The translations under genes and the position numbers were made by a program. Shown piece after piece: positions 12,158-14,330 of a DNA stretch of 14,330 nt. Below the pieces are notes generated by a model, which was not told the origin of the DNA, did not search any database, and saw nothing but the letters and a program-made list of their open reading frames with translations. This DNA comes from CAYYNP01 sp964472545 (GTDB lineage Bacteria > Planctomycetota > Planctomycetia > Pirellulales > Thermoguttaceae), in contig CAYYNP010000263.1 in NCBI GenBank assembly GCA_964472545.1, forward strand, positions 1 through 14,330, given 5' to 3'. Each line of letters begins with the position of its first letter. The stretch's first letter is position 1.

Positions 12158-13389
12158 ATGGCATCTGTTTTTGCTGGACGCTTTGCCGAGGATGTGGAAC
12201 GCCGAATGCAAGGGTTCTTCCAGCCATAATCGGAAAAGGATCGGCGACGATTCGCAGCCATCGAAGCCCAGCGCTGGGGCCATGGAGGGGTGAAATACAT
12301 CGCCAAGTTGTTTGGCTGCTCGCAGCGCACGATCGAACGTGCGGCCCATGAACTGGATGATCTGCCGAATGATCCGGCGGCAGGACGTGTGCGGCGGCCC
12401 AGCGCCGGCGGAAAAAAAGCATCCAACCGGAGTCTCCGGTCGAGCAGAACCTGAAGTCGGTGCTCGAAGTTCGCACCGCCGGTGATCCTGACGAGCACGA
12501 CATCGTGTGGACCAATCTTCCTCCGGGCAAACTTGCCGCAATCGTGACTCGAATGGGTACACCCATCAGTGCCGAGCCGGTGCGAAACTGGATGAAGGAG
12601 TCGCAACTCCGGCGTCGCAAGATCATCAAAGTGCTCGCGGGTGGGCACTCCGGCGACCGCGACGTTCAGTTCGAGCACATCGCTCAACTCAAGGCCCAGT
12701 ACATCGACGCCGGGAACCCCGTTTTCTCGATCGATAGCAAAGCCAAGGAACGCCTCGGGATGCTGTATCGAGCAGGGCGTGCATGGACCACGCAAGCGTT
12801 CGAGGCATTCGACCATGATTTCCCGAGTTGGGCCGATGGGGTCGTCATCCAGCACGGAATCTACGACTTGGTCCGCAACCGCGGACACATCAATATCGGC
12901 TTGAGCCGCGACACAAGTCAATTTGCTTGCGACAGTTTTCGATGGTATTGGAACCGCATTGGCAAACAGTGCTATCCCCACGCCACTTCAATCTTGTGGC
13001 TTTGCGACGGTGGAGGCAGCAACGCGGCGAGAACGCATATCTTCAAGCAAGGCCTTCAATCCCTGGTCAACGACATTGGGGTCGAAGTGAAGATCGCACA
13101 CTATCCTGCCTACTGCTCGAAGTACAATCCGATTGAACGTCGCTTCTTCCCGCACATCGGGCGTGCCTGTCAAGGTGTCTTGTTTGACACTCTGGAAACC
13201 GTCGTGGGGCTGATGCGAAAAGCAACCACGAAGACCGGACTCCGCACGACGGTCAATGTGATCCGACGCCTCTATGAAACAGGACGCAAAGCAACTGCCG
13301 AGTTCAAGCAGAACATGCCGATCCTATTTGATGAAAAACTACCCAGATGGAACTACTGCGCCCTTCCGACTGCTCCCGACACTAATTGA
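12158..13389 (+). pseudogene. ISAzo13-family transposase, premature stop plus -1 frameshift
   Basis: This is a DDE transposase in two frames. The ATG at 12158 (GGGAGG upstream) opens frame 1 of the gene, which reads MASVFAGRFAEDVERRMQGF, then FQP and a TAA at 12227-12229. Beyond that stop it continues in family style: SEKDRRRFAAIEAQRWG, then an HTH (IAKLFGCSQRTIERAAHEL), then GRVRRPSAGGKK. At the A7 run (12412-12418) a -1 shift leads into the second frame, open to 13389. There the DDE residues are Asp in FSIDSKAKE (codon near 12733), Asp in CDGGGSN (near 13006) and Glu in NPIERRFF (near 13138). The frameshift may be programmed, but the TAA probably kills this copy unless translation restarts inside. 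Confidence 0.85.
12412..12440 (+). promoter_or_regulatory. Probable programmed -1 ribosomal frameshift signal
   Basis: The slippery heptamer A AAA AAA at 12412-12418 is in the right phase for a -1 slip, since GGA AAA AAA is read in the incoming frame. Seven bases later a perfect 6-bp stem begins: ACCGGA (12426-12431) with TCCGGT (12435-12440), loop gtc. Slip site, spacer and stem are the classic layout for IS transposases. The two frames join exactly as needed for a full-length product. Confidence 0.7.
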
Positions 13390-13394
13390 CGAGC
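13373..13394. repeat. Right terminal inverted repeat of the ISAzo13-like element
   Basis: This is the inverted partner of 12064-12085, ending in acactaattgacgagc. The transposase stop codon (13387-13389) lies inside it. Confidence 0.8.
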
Positions 13395-13703
13395 CGATGC
13401 TTAACGGTCGAGCGGCTGGATAGGTTTGACTATCAGGAGGGCCTGTGGCTTGACGCGATCGTCGAAGATCGGCACGCTGGTCCAGCAGAGACAGCGGCCG
13501 CCAGGATCGACATCGGCGACTGGTTCAACCAGCTTCGACCACGGGACCGAGAAATCGCCCTGTACCTGGCAGGTGTGTATTCCACGGGTGAAGCGGCCAC
13601 GCAGTTCGGCTTGAGCCCCTACACAATCTCTGAGAAACGCCGGAAGTATTGTGACAGCTGGCATGTGTTCCAGCGCGAGAAGCCCGTTGCTCGCGGCGCC
13701 TGA
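13395..13703 (+). pseudogene. C-terminal fragment of a sigma-region-4-like HTH protein
   Basis: The frame is open from the IS end to the TGA at 13701-13703; its start has been cut off. It contains LWLDAIVEDRHAGPAETAAA, ARIDIGDWFNQLRPRDREIA and then an HTH (GVYSTGEAATQFGLSPYTIS), ending in EKRRKYCDSWHVFQREKP. From memory this layout (VEDRHAGPAE, one domain with xRxRxIA, then an HTH and W-x-x-FQ-x-E) is a recurring planctomycete family near mobile DNA; not checked. As the N-terminal half is absent on the left of the IS, I treat it as a truncated gene. Confidence 0.6.
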
Positions 13704-13734
13704 GAGGCCATGAAGCCGGACTCTGTGTCAGCGG

Positions 13735-13860
13735 GTGGTGCAAGTTGGTGCCGACGGACAGACACACCTGGATCACCAACGGGAACCACGACTGGATGCG
13801 AACGTGCACCAGCCCCAACTTCGGGTCGAGAAAGTAGTAGCAAAAGCAGAACCACTTCCG
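13735..13860 (-). pseudogene. Fragment of a conserved hypothetical protein (HVRxQxWFP motif)
   Basis: Read on the minus strand, the region after the TAG at 13861 gives WFCFCYYFLDPKLG, then LVHVRIQSWFPLVIQVC, which resembles an internal motif (YYxLDxxFGxxHVRxQxWFPxxIQV) of a conserved uncharacterised family. Beyond IQVC the similarity passes to another frame, so the piece is also frameshifted. Neither start nor normal end is present. Confidence 0.4.
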
Positions 13861-14207
13861 CTAGGCGACCTCGGCCGGATTCAGGAAGTTTCGCGGGTTG
13901 TTCCGGGCCAGGAGTATGTTCGTGGTCGTCACCAGCGTGTTCAGGGCAGAGTTGCCCGCCTCGCCCACGGCGTTACCGAAATAGAACACATCGTCCTCGG
14001 GCAGCCTGAGACCATCGGCCAACACGGTGACTTGCAGCCACTCGTTGCGGATGGCGTAGTCCGCCCAAGTGATCGTGATCCAGTCGGTACCGTCTACGCC
14101 GGCGTCGTCGGGTCGGCGGCCGGCAGCTAGGTGCTCGGATCGTCAGCGTTGCCGACCGTGAGCTCGAGGTGGCCGGCGACATCGACCATGACGCCGTTAA
14201 TGCCGCG
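13861..14207 (-). pseudogene. Decayed C-terminal fragment of a dockerin-type surface protein
   Basis: On the minus strand RGINGVMVDVAG, then LELTVGNADDPST, lies in one frame, ending in TAG (14127-14129). The similarity then resumes in another frame as GTDWITITWADYAIRNEWLQV, then DDVFYFGNAVGEAGNSALN, then LLARNNPRNFLNPAE, ending at TAG (13861-13863). These phrases (ITITWADYAI, WLQVTVLA, DVFYFGNAVGE, ARNNP) are typical of the C-terminal segments of large planctomycete exported proteins with dockerin-like ends. The stop plus frame change makes it a pseudogene. The assignment is from memory of the family. Confidence 0.6.
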
Positions 14208-14330
14208 GCCGTAAACGTGTTTGCTCCGCTTGTACAACAGGGTGTCGTCGACGACCAGACACAACCGGCCCTTCGGGTTCAGCCGCGTCACCACCGCCAC
14301 CGCCACCTCGTGAGCCAGCCCCTGCACCGT
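14208..14330 (-). pseudogene. Transposase fragment (DDE type) running off the window edge
   Basis: The minus frame enters from the right edge (TVQGLAHEVAVAVVTRL) and includes RLCLVVDDTLLYKRSKHVYG, which resembles the first catalytic Asp region (VDDTLLHKRGxKVYG) of a DDE transposase group related to IS701-like enzymes. Where the family would continue with a GWFRDA-type block, the frame instead passes to RGINGVMVDVAG of a surface protein. The junction is near 14207. The 5' part lies outside the window. Confidence 0.5.

Larger units (their letters stand above)
12064..13394 (+). mobile_element. ISAzo13-like insertion sequence, about 1331 bp, both ends present
   Basis: Terminal inverted repeats at 12064-12085 and 13373-13394 match at 18 of 22 positions (core TTAGTGTCGG). 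A single transposase frame fills the interior. No target duplication is visible: the flanks read ...cca before and cga... after. The left neighbour is a beheaded IS200-like transposase and the right neighbour a beheaded HTH gene. Neither missing part is found on the other side, which implies a deletion or rearrangement next to the IS. The family assignment rests on the transposase. Confidence 0.85.

Noticed and set aside
1..14330. CRISPR array
   Set aside because: The only short arrays (106-161, 2574-2621, 3861-3905) are direct tandem copies without spacers, and no cas gene is present.

Overview
The window looks like planctomycete DNA (probably Pirellulales-like). The reasons are high GC, a secreted formylglycine sulfatase, a decayed C-terminal segment of the large dockerin-type surface proteins common in that phylum, a recombinase of planctomycete style, and several palindromic or tandem intergenic repeats. 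This placement is inferred from protein families recognised by eye; no database search was possible.

Layout. (1) Positions 1-5207 are ordinary chromosome: an inositol-monophosphatase-family gene (minus), a strong candidate small RNA (plus, about 1195-1344) with its own promoter-like boxes and an intrinsic terminator, a two-helix HAMP-type membrane protein (minus), a short GNAT-like gene (plus), a secreted acetoacetate-decarboxylase-like protein (minus) and a secreted sulfatase (minus). The gaps hold palindromic and 14-bp tandem repeats. (2) Positions 5447-11426 look like an integrated element. A tyrosine recombinase (plus) faces a minus-strand run of mostly small, mostly unrecognised genes. 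In transcription order these are: a winged-helix protein, a nuclease-like protein split by an in-frame TGA, a two-helix membrane peptide, an open frame without a clear start, a 263-aa protein, an 89-aa protein, a one-helix membrane peptide, a 98-aa protein, an excisionase-like HTH protein, a doubtful 79-aa frame and a 144-aa protein. Several are joined by ATGA overlaps or gaps of a few bases, so most are probably co-transcribed. (3) Positions 11490-14330 are a transposon graveyard. They hold an IS200/IS605-type transposase lacking its N-terminus with end-type hairpins inside its reading frame, a complete ISAzo13-like IS (terminal repeats at 12064-12085 and 13373-13394) whose transposase needs a -1 frameshift and carries a premature stop, a truncated sigma-region-4-like HTH fragment, and a minus-strand mosaic of decayed pieces (transposase, surface protein, and an HVRxQxWFP-type hypothetical).

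How the parts relate. The recombinase and the excisionase-like protein fit integration and excision of the element. The winged-helix and nuclease-like pair and the small membrane peptides are the most plausible seat of an undescribed function, but one nuclease gene appears broken. The IS elements at the right have deleted or rearranged the original end, so no right attachment site could be identified.
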